Origin: Streptomyces sp. BK208
Lineage (GTDB): Bacteria; Actinomycetota; Actinomycetes; Streptomycetales; Streptomycetaceae
Length of the DNA: 64,000 nt
Assembly: GCF_004364245.1 (NCBI RefSeq)
Contig: NZ_SOAV01000017.1
Location: 62,521 to 126,520, forward strand
Direction of reading: 5' to 3'
A program made the position numbers and the translations under genes. Shown in pieces: positions 24,232 to 32,778 of this stretch; the first letter of the stretch is position 1, and each line of letters starts with the position of its first letter. The notes beneath the pieces were generated by a model. The model ran no database searches. It was not told the DNA's origin and was given only the letters and a program-made list of their open reading frames with translations.

Positions 24232-25029
24232 CTACTCGACGAAGTACGTCGGGTTGGGCAGCTTGTACGTGCGGTCCGCGTAGCCGCCCTGGAGGTCGGA
24301 GTACTGGTCGCCGAAGTTGGCGACGATGTCGTAGCCGAGGTCGCGCTCGATGTGCCGGCGGGTGCCCGCCTTGTACTGCACGGTGGTGCACGTCCAGGTG
24401 CCCGGGGTGGCGCAGTGGGCCAGGTAGGACGGCGGGTTCGCCTTGTCCTTGAGGAAGATGTGGGACGCGTCGAGGTTCACGTCGGCGCCGACCCGCTTCA
24501 GGTTCTGGACGGCGGCGGTGCGCTGCGCCTCGCTGAGGCCGGAGTTGTAGAAGACCTCGACCCCCTTCTTCTCGGCGTACCGCGCCAGCTCGGGGCTGCC
24601 GGGGACGGCCGGGCGGTCGGCCCGGTCGACGTAGGCGGCCCAGGTGGTGCCGTCGTAGCCGTAGTTGTTCTTCTTCTCGTAGTCGAGGCTGAGCAGCAGC
24701 GTGTCGTCGATGTCGAAGACGACGGCCGGCCTGTCGTGCCGGTGCCGCGCCGCGCGGGCCGCCCGGTCGATCTGCTGCTTCGCGGTGGCGTCCAGGCGGG
24801 CCAGGTCGGCGGCGTACGGGCTGTCCGGGGATGCCTGGTAGACGCCGTCGGCGTCGAGCGTGGTGCCGTAGTAGGCGTCGATGTCCTTGGCCAGCACCCC
24901 GATGTTGTACGGCTCGTGGGTGGAGTTGGCCGTCGACTGGCCGGCCGTGGCGGCGCCGGTGCCGTACAGGACGGCACCGGCGACGGCACAGGCGGCGGTG
25001 ACGGTCGCGATGCGCAGTGGTTTATGCAT
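24232..25029 (-). CDS. Secreted HAD-family acid phosphatase (class B/IIIB type)
   Basis: A 265-residue phosphatase with a Sec signal (MHKPLRIATVTAACAVAGAV..., cleavage near AATAG). The HAD nucleophile motif is VVFDIDDTLLLSLDYE, the second Asp acting as acid/base; YNSGLSEAQR supplies motif II and GDQYSDLQGG motif IV. This matches the HAD IIIB acid phosphatases that release phosphate from organic esters outside the cell. The ATG at 25029 is chosen as the start of a proper signal peptide. It is convergent with the sigma-factor pair and separate from the pectinase genes behind it. Confidence 0.85.
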   Translation of the reverse strand: MHKPLRIATVTAACAVAGAVLYGTGAATAGQSTANSTHEPYNIGVLAKDIDAYYGTTLDADGVYQASPDSPYAADLARLDATAKQQIDRAARAARHRHDRPAVVFDIDDTLLLSLDYEKKNNYGYDGTTWAAYVDRADRPAVPGSPELARYAEKKGVEVFYNSGLSEAQRTAAVQNLKRVGADVNLDASHIFLKDKANPPSYLAHCATPGTWTCTTVQYKAGTRRHIERDLGYDIVANFGDQYSDLQGGYADRTYKLPNPTYFVE

Positions 25030-25146
25030 GACACAGGTTTCTACGCGCGTCACCCGGGTGAGCGCGAGACCCGTGGCCGGATTCGCGCCCCCGCATCTGG
25101 CAAAGATCACGTCAAGCGGGTCAAGTACCGCACCGGGGAGGGCCGG

Positions 25147-26295
25147 TCAGTGCCGTCCGCGGTACGGCTGCCGGTCGTGGGGCCGCCAGTCGCCGAGATA
25201 CGTCTCCCGGGTGTGCCGGGCGGCCTCCGCGCGGGTGAGCTGCGGCCGGTTCTCCGGGACGCTGACCTCGGCGCCGGGCCCGGTGTTGCGGTACTCGGCG
25301 AACCGCTGCTCCTGCCAGGGGTACGCGTCCCGCATGTCGGCGTACGGCGCCGCCGCGTCGATGCCCGCGCCGAGGTGGGTCCCGCGCACGGTGAGCATCG
25401 GGCGGGCGGTCGGGTCGGAGCTGGGCACCCAGGGGCGGGCCAGCTTGTAGTAGCCGGCCGGGGCCTCGCTGCTGACGCGGCCGCCGGTCACCAGGTAGCC
25501 GCGCGGGTTGGCGCCCGCCGTGGACGGCGCGAACACGAAGCCGTACGGGGCCGCGTCGAGGTCGGGGCGGACCAGGGTGCGGAAGTGGCAGTGCTCGTAC
25601 ACCGCGGTCGCCCGGCCGAAGACGAAGTCGACGTCGCCCTCGACGTAGCAGCGCTCGTAGTACTGGCGGGCGAAGGAGGCGAGGTCGCGGGTGTCGGCGT
25701 AGAGGGTGTCCTGGTGGCCCAGGAAGCGGCAGTCGTGGAAGGCGGACCGGTCGCCCATGACCTTGATCGCGACCGCCTGGGTGCCGGTCCAGTCGGGCTG
25801 GTCGGCGCGCAGCCAGTCGTTGGCGAAGGTGAGCGCGCGGGCGGTGAAGCCGTCGGCGCGCACGGTGGTGGTGGCCGACCCGCTGGTGCCGTAGGTGCCG
25901 GAGCCGTCCGGCTTGGGGGTGCCGGCCGCGTTGCCGTACACGATGACGGCGTCGCGCGGGTCCCCGGAGGCGCCGATCCAGGTCGCCCCGGTGCGGTCGG
26001 CGTCGACGGAGACCGTCTCGCGGTAGGTGCCGGGGGCGAGGACCAGTGTCCAGCCCTCGCCCCCGGCGGCGTCCACGGCGGCCTGGACGGAGGTGAAGTC
26101 GCCGCGGCCGTGCGGGTCGACGTACAGGGTCCTTGGGGTGCGGCGGGCGGCCGGTGAGCCGTGGCGGCCGAAGGGGTGCGGGCGGGGCCGGGTGCCGGCG
26201 GCGGCGGGCCCGGCGGCGAGGCCGAGGCCCAGGGCGGCGCCCGCGCCGGCGGTCGTCAGGAGGAAGCCTCTGCGGGAGGGGGCGGGGCGGTGCAT
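25147..26295 (-). CDS. Secreted pectinesterase (CE8)
   Basis: Removes methyl esters from pectin so lyases can cut it. The 382-residue protein has a Tat-type signal (PSRRGFLLTTAGAGAALGLG). The right-handed beta-helix CE8 domain follows: DFTSVQAAVDAA, GNAAGT-type loop, KVMGDRSAFHDCRFLGHQDTLY with the catalytic Asp region, VEGDVDFVFGRATAVYEHC with the nucleophilic Asp, and a late RPWVP arginine. All catalytic motifs are present. It is the last gene of the pectin locus, 84 bp beyond the pectate lyase gene, from which a hairpin separates it. Confidence 0.92.
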   Translation of the reverse strand: MHRPAPSRRGFLLTTAGAGAALGLGLAAGPAAAGTRPRPHPFGRHGSPAARRTPRTLYVDPHGRGDFTSVQAAVDAAGGEGWTLVLAPGTYRETVSVDADRTGATWIGASGDPRDAVIVYGNAAGTPKPDGSGTYGTSGSATTTVRADGFTARALTFANDWLRADQPDWTGTQAVAIKVMGDRSAFHDCRFLGHQDTLYADTRDLASFARQYYERCYVEGDVDFVFGRATAVYEHCHFRTLVRPDLDAAPYGFVFAPSTAGANPRGYLVTGGRVSSEAPAGYYKLARPWVPSSDPTARPMLTVRGTHLGAGIDAAAPYADMRDAYPWQEQRFAEYRNTGPGAEVSVPENRPQLTRAEAARHTRETYLGDWRPHDRQPYRGRH

Positions 26296-26334
26296 GCGGG
26301 TGCTCCTTCGGGGCGGACGGGGGCGGTCGGGGTG

Positions 26335-26361
26335 GGCCGGGGCGGTGCGGGCGCCCCGGCC
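26335..26361 (-). terminator. Hairpin between pectate lyase and pectinesterase
   Basis: Perfect 9-bp arms ggccggggc (26335-26343) and gccccggcc (26353-26361) with a 9-nt loop, just after the pectate lyase stop on the minus strand. It may terminate or attenuate read-through into the pectinesterase gene, or stabilise the upstream message. No U-run is present. Confidence 0.5.
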
Positions 26362-26379
26362 CGGTTCGTGGGGCGGGCG

Positions 26380-27711
26380 TCAGCGCAGGCGGTCTGCGCC
26401 CGCGCCGTGGTCGACGACGAAGGGGACCGCCAGGGACGGCAGGACCCCGGTGCGCAGCGTCGGCTTCCAGCCCGCGCCGGAGCGGAGGGGGGCTGCCGGG
26501 TTCTCGGCGTTGTGGGCGGCGATCAGGTCGACGGTGCGGCCGTTGACGCGGTTGTGCGCGGCGCTGAGCGGCGCGTCGTTCCAGCGCTTGAGCACCTTCG
26601 CGGGGCCGACTCCGGCCGGCAGGGTGAAGGCGTTGTGCTCGGCGACGAGGGCGGACTCCTTGCCGACGCCGAAGCTGTAGGCGTAGTCGTCCGAGGCCAC
26701 GAAGTGGTTGTTGTAGACGTCGACCTGGCCGAAGCGGACGCGGGGCGCGCGCTCGACGAGGTTCCGGAACAGGTTGTGGTGGAAGGTCGCCCTCAGGTGG
26801 CCGCGGTCCACGGCGGCGGTGGACTCGCTGTCGCTGTTGCCGATCAGGATGGTCTTGTCGTGGTCGGCGAAGACGTTCCAGGACGCGGTGACGTAGTCGG
26901 CGCCCTTGACGATGTCCAGCTGGCCGTCGTGCTGCTGGTAGAGCATGCCGAAGTAGGTGGGTGCCGCGCTGTCGGGGTGCTCGCCGTCGGTGAAGGTGTT
27001 GTGGTCCAGCCACACGTGGGTGGAGCCGTACACCACGGCGCTGTCGTACTCGGAGTTCCAGTTGCCCTGGTCCCCGTCGGTCGGGTCCCACTGCGGGAAG
27101 CAGTCGACGGGGCTCTCGAAGGTCAGGTTGCGGACGATGACGTTGTCCACGTCCTTGATCTGGAGGCTGGCGCCCTTGAGCGCGGCGCCCCGGCCGACGC
27201 CGATGATCGTGGTGTCGGGCGGCACGTTCGCCTTGATGGACCGGTCCTGCTGTGCGGCGGAGGCGCGGCGCAGCCCCTCGGGGCTGTCGTCGGGCTCGGC
27301 GCTCAGGTCGGTCTCCCTGCCCCAGTTCTCCGGGGAGTACTTCTCCAGGTAGGCGTCGAAGTCGTAGCCGGGCGCGGCGAACGCCTCGCAGCCCTCCGAG
27401 ACGGCGTCGACGGTGCCCTTGACCTTGATGATCCTGGGCGCGGTGCCGCCGGCGGCGAGGGCGGCCTTGAACTCGGCCCAGGTGGAGACGGTGTACACGT
27501 GCTCGGCGTCGGCGGCGGCCCCGCCGGTGGTACCGGTGCCCTGGGAGGCCCAGCCGTCGTGGGCGGGCAGCGTCTGCCGGGCGGTGTCGTGGGGGTGGTG
27601 CCCGGGGCGGGCCTCGGCCGTGGCGGCGGTCAGGCTCAGGACGAGGGCGGTGCAGCCGACGAGGGCGGCGGTTCTACGTGTGGCATGCGCATGCCATCTG
27701 CGGGTGCTCAT
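26380..27711 (-). CDS. Secreted pectate lyase (PL1 family)
   Basis: Cleaves polygalacturonate by beta-elimination. The 443-residue protein has a Sec signal (MSTRRWHAHATRRTAALVGC..., cleavage near TAEA). The parallel beta-helix body shows PL1 hallmarks: TTIIGVGRGAALKGASLQI, NVIVRNLTFESPVDCFPQWD, WLDHNTFTDGEHPD (vWiDH calcium/active-site motif), WNVFADHDKTILIGNSDS and LRATFHHNLFRNLVERAPRVRFG (catalytic Arg region). It is full length with all motifs intact. The start at 27711 gives a canonical signal peptide. It lies in the pectin locus between the acetylesterase and pectinesterase genes. Confidence 0.93.
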   Translation of the reverse strand: MSTRRWHAHATRRTAALVGCTALVLSLTAATAEARPGHHPHDTARQTLPAHDGWASQGTGTTGGAAADAEHVYTVSTWAEFKAALAAGGTAPRIIKVKGTVDAVSEGCEAFAAPGYDFDAYLEKYSPENWGRETDLSAEPDDSPEGLRRASAAQQDRSIKANVPPDTTIIGVGRGAALKGASLQIKDVDNVIVRNLTFESPVDCFPQWDPTDGDQGNWNSEYDSAVVYGSTHVWLDHNTFTDGEHPDSAAPTYFGMLYQQHDGQLDIVKGADYVTASWNVFADHDKTILIGNSDSESTAAVDRGHLRATFHHNLFRNLVERAPRVRFGQVDVYNNHFVASDDYAYSFGVGKESALVAEHNAFTLPAGVGPAKVLKRWNDAPLSAAHNRVNGRTVDLIAAHNAENPAAPLRSGAGWKPTLRTGVLPSLAVPFVVDHGAGADRLR

Positions 27712-27766
27712 GGTGCGGTTCTCCCTGGTTCTCGGGGCGGTGTGCGAGGTGTTGCGCGCGGTGGAC

Positions 27767-27814
27767 GGTGCGGGGTGTCGTGCGGTGGCCGGTGCGGGGT
27801 GTCGCAAGGTGGCC
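27767..27814. repeat. Two tandem 24-bp repeats upstream of pectate lyase
   Basis: A 24-bp unit beginning ggtgcggggtgtcg (27767-27790) is repeated at 27791-27814 with three changes, and a partial third copy follows. It lies in the 113-bp gap between the acetylesterase and pectate lyase genes, where a promoter for the lyase could sit. No function is evident. Confidence 0.6.
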
Positions 27815-27824
27815 GGTGCGGTGG

Positions 27825-28625
27825 CTACGCGGTGGCCGGTTCCGGCCAGCTGATCCAGGACCCGGGGATCTCCTCGTCCAGCCGGCGCACGTCCCGGTGC
27901 GCCAGCACGCGCTCGCGCAGCAGTTCCCGGGCGACGAGCCGGGCGACCGCGATCGCGCCCGGCGGGTTGAAGTGGGTGTTGTCCTGCTCGGTGGCGGTCC
28001 AGTTGAAGTACGCCTTGGTCGCCTCGGCCCCGAGCCGCTGCCACAGCGCGAGCGACAGCGCCTGTACGTCGAGCAGCGCCACGCCCTCCCGCCGCGCGAG
28101 CGCCCGCATCGCCGCCGGGTACTCCCCGTGGCTCGGCACGGCGTCGCCCTGCGCGTCGAACCGCCGCCGCTCGACGGGCGTGGCCAGCACCGGCCGCGCC
28201 CCTCGGGCCCGCGCCCCGTCGACGTACAGCCGCAGGTGGTCCTGGTACGTCGTCCAGGGCTCGGTGTGGCGGGTGGGGTCCTCGGCCTTCTCGTCGTTGT
28301 GCGCGAACTGGATCAGGAGGAAGTCACCGGGCCGGATCGCACCGAGGACGACGTCGAGTCGCCCCTCGTCGACGAAGCTCTTGGAACTCCGCCCGTTCAC
28401 GGCGTGGTTGGCGACCTCCAGCTCCTTGCGGAGGAAGAACGGCAGGGCCATGCCCCACCCGGTCTCGGGCGCGGCGTCGGCGTACTTCTGCGCGGCGGTG
28501 GAGTCTCCGGCGATGTAGAGGGTGCGGGGGCGGCGCCCGCCGGCGTGGGCGGTCTGCGTGGCGGCGAACGCCAGGGGAACGGCGGAGACGGCGGCTGCAG
28601 TGACCTGTCTTCGGCTGAGTGACAC
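27825..28625 (-). CDS. Rhamnogalacturonan acetylesterase (CE12, SGNH hydrolase)
   Basis: Removes acetyl groups from the rhamnogalacturonan backbone of pectin. The 266-residue protein opens with a Tat-like SLSRRQVTAAAVSAVPLAF signal. SGNH blocks follow: IAGDSTAAQK (nucleophilic Ser), HAVNGRSSKSF (Gly), IQFAHNDEK (Asn) and EQDNTHFNPPG (Asp-x-x-His). This block order is that of CE12 enzymes. I used the GTG at 28625, which has aaaggtga upstream; a GTG at 28634 would add three residues. A MITE-like element begins only 36 bp upstream and may affect its expression. Confidence 0.88.
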   Translation of the reverse strand: MSLSRRQVTAAAVSAVPLAFAATQTAHAGGRRPRTLYIAGDSTAAQKYADAAPETGWGMALPFFLRKELEVANHAVNGRSSKSFVDEGRLDVVLGAIRPGDFLLIQFAHNDEKAEDPTRHTEPWTTYQDHLRLYVDGARARGARPVLATPVERRRFDAQGDAVPSHGEYPAAMRALARREGVALLDVQALSLALWQRLGAEATKAYFNWTATEQDNTHFNPPGAIAVARLVARELLRERVLAHRDVRRLDEEIPGSWISWPEPATA

Positions 28626-28660
28626 GCGGGTCACCTTTCGGCGAGGGGCTGGGAAAGACA

Positions 28661-28851
28661 CCTAGGGGGTGTCGTTTGGATCAGGCCGGCTCCGGCCGGC
28701 GGTCCCTGTCGTCGACCCGAGCGGGGTCCGGCGCGTGCAGCTGCAAGGCGGAGGGGGGAGTCGACGCGGAGCGTCGGCGAGTGACGACAACGCCGCAGAT
28801 GCGCGTGCCGGACCCCGCGACCGCGGCAAGATCCAAACGACACCCCCTAGG
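28661..28851. mobile_element. 191-bp MITE-like element with 22-bp perfect terminal inverted repeats
   Basis: The ends at 28661-28682 and 28830-28851 are exact reverse complements (22 bp) and contain gggtgtcgtttggatc. They begin and end with the palindrome CCTAGG, so a CTAG-type target duplication is likely. The interior is GC-rich, has shorter inverted repeats (gccggctccggccggc) and no credible gene. A non-autonomous miniature element mobilised by an IS transposase elsewhere is the best explanation. It separates the acetylesterase gene from the ABC binding-protein gene inside an otherwise compact locus. Confidence 0.75.
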
Positions 28852-28905
28852 GGCGCGGGGAACTGCGCGACAAGCCACGGACGGCCCGCAGCCCGCGACG
28901 AACGA
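28850..28905. repeat. Streptomyces extragenic repeat fragment beside the MITE
   Basis: The sequence ggggcgcggggaactgcgcg directly after the right terminal repeat is, as I remember, a very common intergenic sequence in Streptomyces chromosomes. Here it lies between the MITE and the binding-protein stop at 28938. Whether it belongs to the element or was the insertion target cannot be decided from one copy. Confidence 0.4.
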
Positions 28906-28937
28906 CGGACCGCCCACGGCGAAACCGAAACGGCCGA

Positions 28938-30308
28938 CTAACCCATCTGCTCCGTCCACTCGGCCTGCGCCTCGTTCAGCTTCTCGGCCAGCCCGTTCAG
29001 GAAGTCCTTCGCGCTCATGTCACCCAGCAGCACCTTCTGGAACGCCGGCTCGCTCTCCGACTTGGACACCGTGTTCCAGTCCGGCAGGTAGTAGGGCAGC
29101 TGGACGATGGTCGTGGACCCGTCGTTCAGCGCCTGCGCGGCCAGCTTCGTCGGCTCGGCCTTCTGGATCCACGCGTCGTTCGAGGCCTCGGTGTTGGACG
29201 GCACCTGCCCGGCCGACTCGTTGAACTTCGAGTTCTGCTCCTTCGACGTGGCGAACTCGATGAACTTCCAGGCGGCCTCCTTGTTCTTCGAGCTCTTGAA
29301 CATGCCGAGCCCGTCGACCGGGTTGGACACCTGGACCCGCTTGCCGGAGGCGCCGGCCGGCTGCGGGATGCCGCGGAACTTGCCGACGCCGAGCGCCTTC
29401 ACGTGGTCCTGGTAGGAGCCGAGGTTGTGGTTGACCATGCCGATGGTGCCGGTGTCCCACTGGGCGACCATCTTGGCGAAGTCGTTGTTGACGTCGGCGG
29501 CCGGCGTGACCTTCTTGTAGAGCGCGGCGTACTTCTCCAGCGCCTCGACGTTCTTCGGGTCGTTGACGGTGGTCTTCTTCTTGTCGGCGTCCCAGAACGA
29601 GGTGATGCCGGACTGTCCGTACATGGCGTCGAACGCCTGGGCGATGGACCCGGAACCGCCGCGGATGGTGTAGCCGAACTCGTTCTTGCCCGCGTCGGTC
29701 AGCTTCTCGGCGGCCGCGTAGAACTTGTCCCACGTCGTCGGCGCGTCGAGACCGGCCTTCTCGAACAGGTCGGTGCGGTAGTAGAGGACGCCGTTGTTGG
29801 CGGAGGTCGGCATCGAGTACAGGGTGCCGTCGCCGCCGCCCGCGGCCTTCAGGGACTCGACCATGTCCTTGTTGAGCTTGTCACTCAGGGAGGACGCGCT
29901 GAGCCGGTCGTCCAGCGGCTCCAGGGCGCCCTGCGCGGAGAAGCCCGCGAGCATCGACGCCGTCACGCCGCCGACGTCCGGCAGGCCGCCGCCCTGGATG
30001 GCGGTGTCGACCTTGGACTGGTACTCGGTCGCGGCGATCCCGACGTACTCGACGTCGATGTCCGGGTTCGCCTTCTCGAAGTCGGCGATGATCTCCTTCC
30101 AGACGGCCGTACGGATGCCGCCGTTGTTGTCCCAGAAGACGATCTTGCCCTTGCCGCTGCCCTCGGCCCCCTTGTCGCCGCCCGCCCCGCTGCCGTCGTC
30201 GCCGCAGGCGGTGGCGGTCAGCGCGAGCACGGCTCCCAGGGCGACGGCGGCGGAGGTCCGGCGCCTGGCCGTGCCCTTGTCTCTGCTGCTGAGCATGCTG
30301 ATCCTCAT
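28938..30308 (-). CDS. ABC sugar transporter substrate-binding lipoprotein
   Basis: Captures an oligosaccharide, probably pectin- or arabinan-derived, and delivers it to the permeases at 33.9-35.8 kb. The 456-residue protein has a lipoprotein signal with lipobox LTATAC (Cys about 35), then a class I extracellular binding fold. IVFWDNNGGIRTAVWKEII and DIDVEYVGIAATEYQSKV are typical of COG1653 sugar-binding proteins. The usual gene order is altered: it is the last transport gene, well downstream of its permeases. Alternative ATG at 30296 (MLSSRD) is possible. Tandem 13-bp repeats lie just upstream. Confidence 0.85.
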   Translation of the reverse strand: MRISMLSSRDKGTARRRTSAAVALGAVLALTATACGDDGSGAGGDKGAEGSGKGKIVFWDNNGGIRTAVWKEIIADFEKANPDIDVEYVGIAATEYQSKVDTAIQGGGLPDVGGVTASMLAGFSAQGALEPLDDRLSASSLSDKLNKDMVESLKAAGGGDGTLYSMPTSANNGVLYYRTDLFEKAGLDAPTTWDKFYAAAEKLTDAGKNEFGYTIRGGSGSIAQAFDAMYGQSGITSFWDADKKKTTVNDPKNVEALEKYAALYKKVTPAADVNNDFAKMVAQWDTGTIGMVNHNLGSYQDHVKALGVGKFRGIPQPAGASGKRVQVSNPVDGLGMFKSSKNKEAAWKFIEFATSKEQNSKFNESAGQVPSNTEASNDAWIQKAEPTKLAAQALNDGSTTIVQLPYYLPDWNTVSKSESEPAFQKVLLGDMSAKDFLNGLAEKLNEAQAEWTEQMG

Positions 30309-30332
30309 TGGTCGGCTCTCTTCTTCCGGATC

Positions 30333-30371
30333 GAACGAAGCGGTGGAACGAAGCGGTGGAACGACAACGTG
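30333..30371. repeat. Three tandem 13-bp repeats upstream of the binding-protein gene
   Basis: gaacgaagcggtg at 30333-30345 and 30346-30358, followed by the diverged gaacgacaacgtg at 30359-30371. They fill most of the 68-bp gap between the GH43 stop and the binding-protein start. They could be iterated regulator sites, a translation-control element, or a slippage product. Confidence 0.6.
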
Positions 30372-30376
30372 GGGGT

Positions 30377-31936
30377 TCAGTGGGGCCCGATGCGGAACCG
30401 CGTGAAGGTGGCGGTGCCCGCGTCCGTGTGGCCGGCTGGTGCGAGGGCGAACAGGCCGAGCAGTGCGCCGACCCAGCGCCAGGGGGTGGCGGCGAACTCC
30501 CGGCCGACGGAGTGCGGGCCGTCGCCGGGGGCGTCGTCGCCGAGGTCGTAGGAGAAGCGGCAGCGCGCGCCGGGCAGCGTCTCGATCCGCAGCCGGGCCC
30601 GCCCGCCGGGCGCGGGGCGCGGCCGGTCGGCGTCCCGCTCGGCCTCGGCCGCCGGCTCGGCGAACCGGTGCACCAGGTGCACGGTCCCGTCGGTGTCCCG
30701 CTGGAGCCCGATCCAGCGGTAGGCGTCGCCGAGCACCGCGAGCCCGGCCCGCGCGCCGGGTTCCGTACCGTCCAGCCGCAGCTCGACCTCGATCACCGCC
30801 GGGCTGCCGGGGAAGCGCTGGGTGAGGACGCTCGGCAGCAGGCGCAGGTCGTGCGCGTCGGCCGAGCGGACGCAGGCCAGCCGCAGCCCGTCACCGGCGT
30901 GCTGGGTGGCCCAGCCCTCGCGGGGGTTGGCCGTCCAGGACCACTGGCGGCCGTACCGTCCGCCGGGGAAGTCGTCGTCGGCCGCGGGCGCGGCGGGCGG
31001 CTGCGGGGGCAGGGCGGGGCGGGCGTGCTCGGTGACCGGGGCGCCGTCGTCCCCGAGGACAGGCCAGCCGTCCGGCGACCACGTCATCGGCTGGAGGTGG
31101 ACCACCCTCCCGTACGCGCCGCGCTGCTGGAAGTGCAGGAACCAGTCCTCACCCGCCGCCGTGCGCACCCAGCCGCCCTGGTGGGGGCCGTTGACGTCGG
31201 TGTCCTTCTGTTCGAGGACGACCCTCTCGTCGTACGGTCCGAAGAACTCGCGGGAGCGGAAGGCGCCCTGCCAGCCGGTCTCCACCGATCCGGCGGGGGC
31301 GAGAATCCAGAACCAGCCGTCGTGCCGGTAGAGCTTGGGGCCCTCCAGGGTGAACCAGCCGGGGAGCCGGTCGGCGTCGACGATCACCTGGCCCTCGTCG
31401 AGGAGTCCGGTGCCGTCGGGACGCATGCGGTGGCCGGTGAGCCGGTTCTTGATCCCGGAGCGGGAGCGGGCCCAGGCGTGCACGAGGTAGGCCTCTCCGG
31501 TCTCCTCGTCCCACAGGGGGCAGGGGTCGATCAGGCCCTTGCCCGCCTTGACCAGGTGGGGTGTGGTCCACGGGCCCCGGATGCCGGGGGCGCTGACCTG
31601 GAAGACGCCCCGGTCGGGGTCGCCCCAGAAGATCCAGAAGCGGTCGGCGTGATGGCGCAGGGACGGCGCCCAGACGCCGCAGTCGTGGCGGGGTCCGGCG
31701 AACTCCCGCTCCGGCTCCAGGCGCTCCAGGGCGTGCCCGACCAGCGTCCAGTCGACCAGGTTCCGGGAGTGCAGGAGCGGCAGTCCGGGGACGCGGCCGA
31801 AGCTGGAGGCGGTCAGGTAGAAGTCGTCGCCGACGCGTACGACGTCCGGGTCGGACCAGTCGGCGTTCAGGACCGGGTTGGTGTAGGTCCCGGCGGTCCC
31901 GGGAGCCGCGCCCGGGGTGTGCTCGGCGGCGGTCAC
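30377..31936 (-). CDS. GH43-family glycoside hydrolase (arabinosidase/xylosidase type)
   Basis: Probably trims arabinose- or xylose-containing side chains. The 519-residue protein has no signal peptide, so it acts on imported oligosaccharides. A five-bladed propeller holds the three GH43 carboxylates: base Asp in NPVLNADWSDPDVVR (about residue 26), pKa-modulating Asp in GLIDPCPLWDEETG and acid Glu in FTLEGPKLYRHDGW. From about 330 a C-terminal concanavalin-like domain (DUF1349/GH43_C2) follows, as in GH43 beta-xylosidases. The GTG start overlaps the upstream stop as GTGA. Confidence 0.85.
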   Translation of the reverse strand: MTAAEHTPGAAPGTAGTYTNPVLNADWSDPDVVRVGDDFYLTASSFGRVPGLPLLHSRNLVDWTLVGHALERLEPEREFAGPRHDCGVWAPSLRHHADRFWIFWGDPDRGVFQVSAPGIRGPWTTPHLVKAGKGLIDPCPLWDEETGEAYLVHAWARSRSGIKNRLTGHRMRPDGTGLLDEGQVIVDADRLPGWFTLEGPKLYRHDGWFWILAPAGSVETGWQGAFRSREFFGPYDERVVLEQKDTDVNGPHQGGWVRTAAGEDWFLHFQQRGAYGRVVHLQPMTWSPDGWPVLGDDGAPVTEHARPALPPQPPAAPAADDDFPGGRYGRQWSWTANPREGWATQHAGDGLRLACVRSADAHDLRLLPSVLTQRFPGSPAVIEVELRLDGTEPGARAGLAVLGDAYRWIGLQRDTDGTVHLVHRFAEPAAEAERDADRPRPAPGGRARLRIETLPGARCRFSYDLGDDAPGDGPHSVGREFAATPWRWVGALLGLFALAPAGHTDAGTATFTRFRIGPH

Positions 31937-32778
31937 GGGCTCACCGCCTTGCGGACGAGGGCGGCGGCGCCGTCGGCGTCGAGGCGGCCGTCGGCGACGA
32001 CGGTGACGATCCGGCGGACCAGGGTGTCACCCGGGGCGAGGGCCACCCGGTCGTCGTGGGCCAGCGAGGACCCGACTCCCGGGTACTCCTCGGTGCGCAC
32101 GAACCACGGGTCGCGCCGGGTGCGTCCGGTGGCGCCGGCGAACACCAGTGACCAGGTCTCCCCGCTCAGCGCGAGCCAGTCGGCGCCGCGGCCGTGCACC
32201 TCCCGCTCGCCCTCCCGGTCGGCGGTGAAGACCCTGGGCGCCGTGCTCTCCTTGCGGGCCCGCCAGAAGAAGCCGCCGTAGGCGGCGCCGGGGCGCCCGT
32301 TGGTGGCGGGGCTGCCGAAGGTGAGCGGGTCCGGGGTGACGTTGGTCAGCGAGAAGGTGAAGTCCAGTGCCCAGGCGGTGGCGGTGAGTTCGGTGGCGGC
32401 GACCGTGCGGCGCTCGCGGAGCAGTTCGGCGCCGCCGGCGACCCAGCGCAGCTCCTCGACGAAGCCGTCGGGGTCGCGGAGCTGGAAGGCGGTGTGCCGC
32501 TGGGTGCCGTGGTTGTCCAGCTCGGTCGGTCCCCGGCCGCGGACGTAGGTGCGCCCGCCCCAGAAGTTGTGCCCCTCGACGTCGGGAACGGCGACACCGA
32601 CGCCGAGGTGATGGAGGTGGTCGGCGGGGCTGAACTCGGTCACGGCCGTGCCGGCCAGGGTGGTGACGGGGTGCAGGCAGGGGCGCGGCGAGAGCCGGTA
32701 CGGCAGCTCGGGCCGGGTGACGTACCGGGCGACGGGGCGGCCCGCCACGCGCAGTACCGGGGAGTCGTTGCCGGTCAT
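31933..32778 (-). CDS. PmoA-like (DUF6807) protein
   Basis: A 281-residue protein similar to the family annotated as methane oxygenase PmoA, a misleading name for a beta-sandwich protein common in plant-polysaccharide loci. RPCLHPVTTLAGTAVTEFSPADHLHHLGVG and GHNFWGG are its signature stretches, with several conserved His that could bind metal or sugar. No signal peptide. The activity is not established to my knowledge. It overlaps both neighbours (ATGA with the oxidoreductase, GTGA with GH43), so it belongs to the same translationally coupled chain and probably works on the same imported sugar. Confidence 0.75.
   Translation of the reverse strand: MTGNDSPVLRVAGRPVARYVTRPELPYRLSPRPCLHPVTTLAGTAVTEFSPADHLHHLGVGVAVPDVEGHNFWGGRTYVRGRGPTELDNHGTQRHTAFQLRDPDGFVEELRWVAGGAELLRERRTVAATELTATAWALDFTFSLTNVTPDPLTFGSPATNGRPGAAYGGFFWRARKESTAPRVFTADREGEREVHGRGADWLALSGETWSLVFAGATGRTRRDPWFVRTEEYPGVGSSLAHDDRVALAPGDTLVRRIVTVVADGRLDADGAAALVRKAVSP

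Noticed and set aside
24226..28518. Long plus-strand frames across the pectinase genes
   Set aside because: They mirror the codon periodicity of the minus-strand enzymes and contain no recognisable domain.
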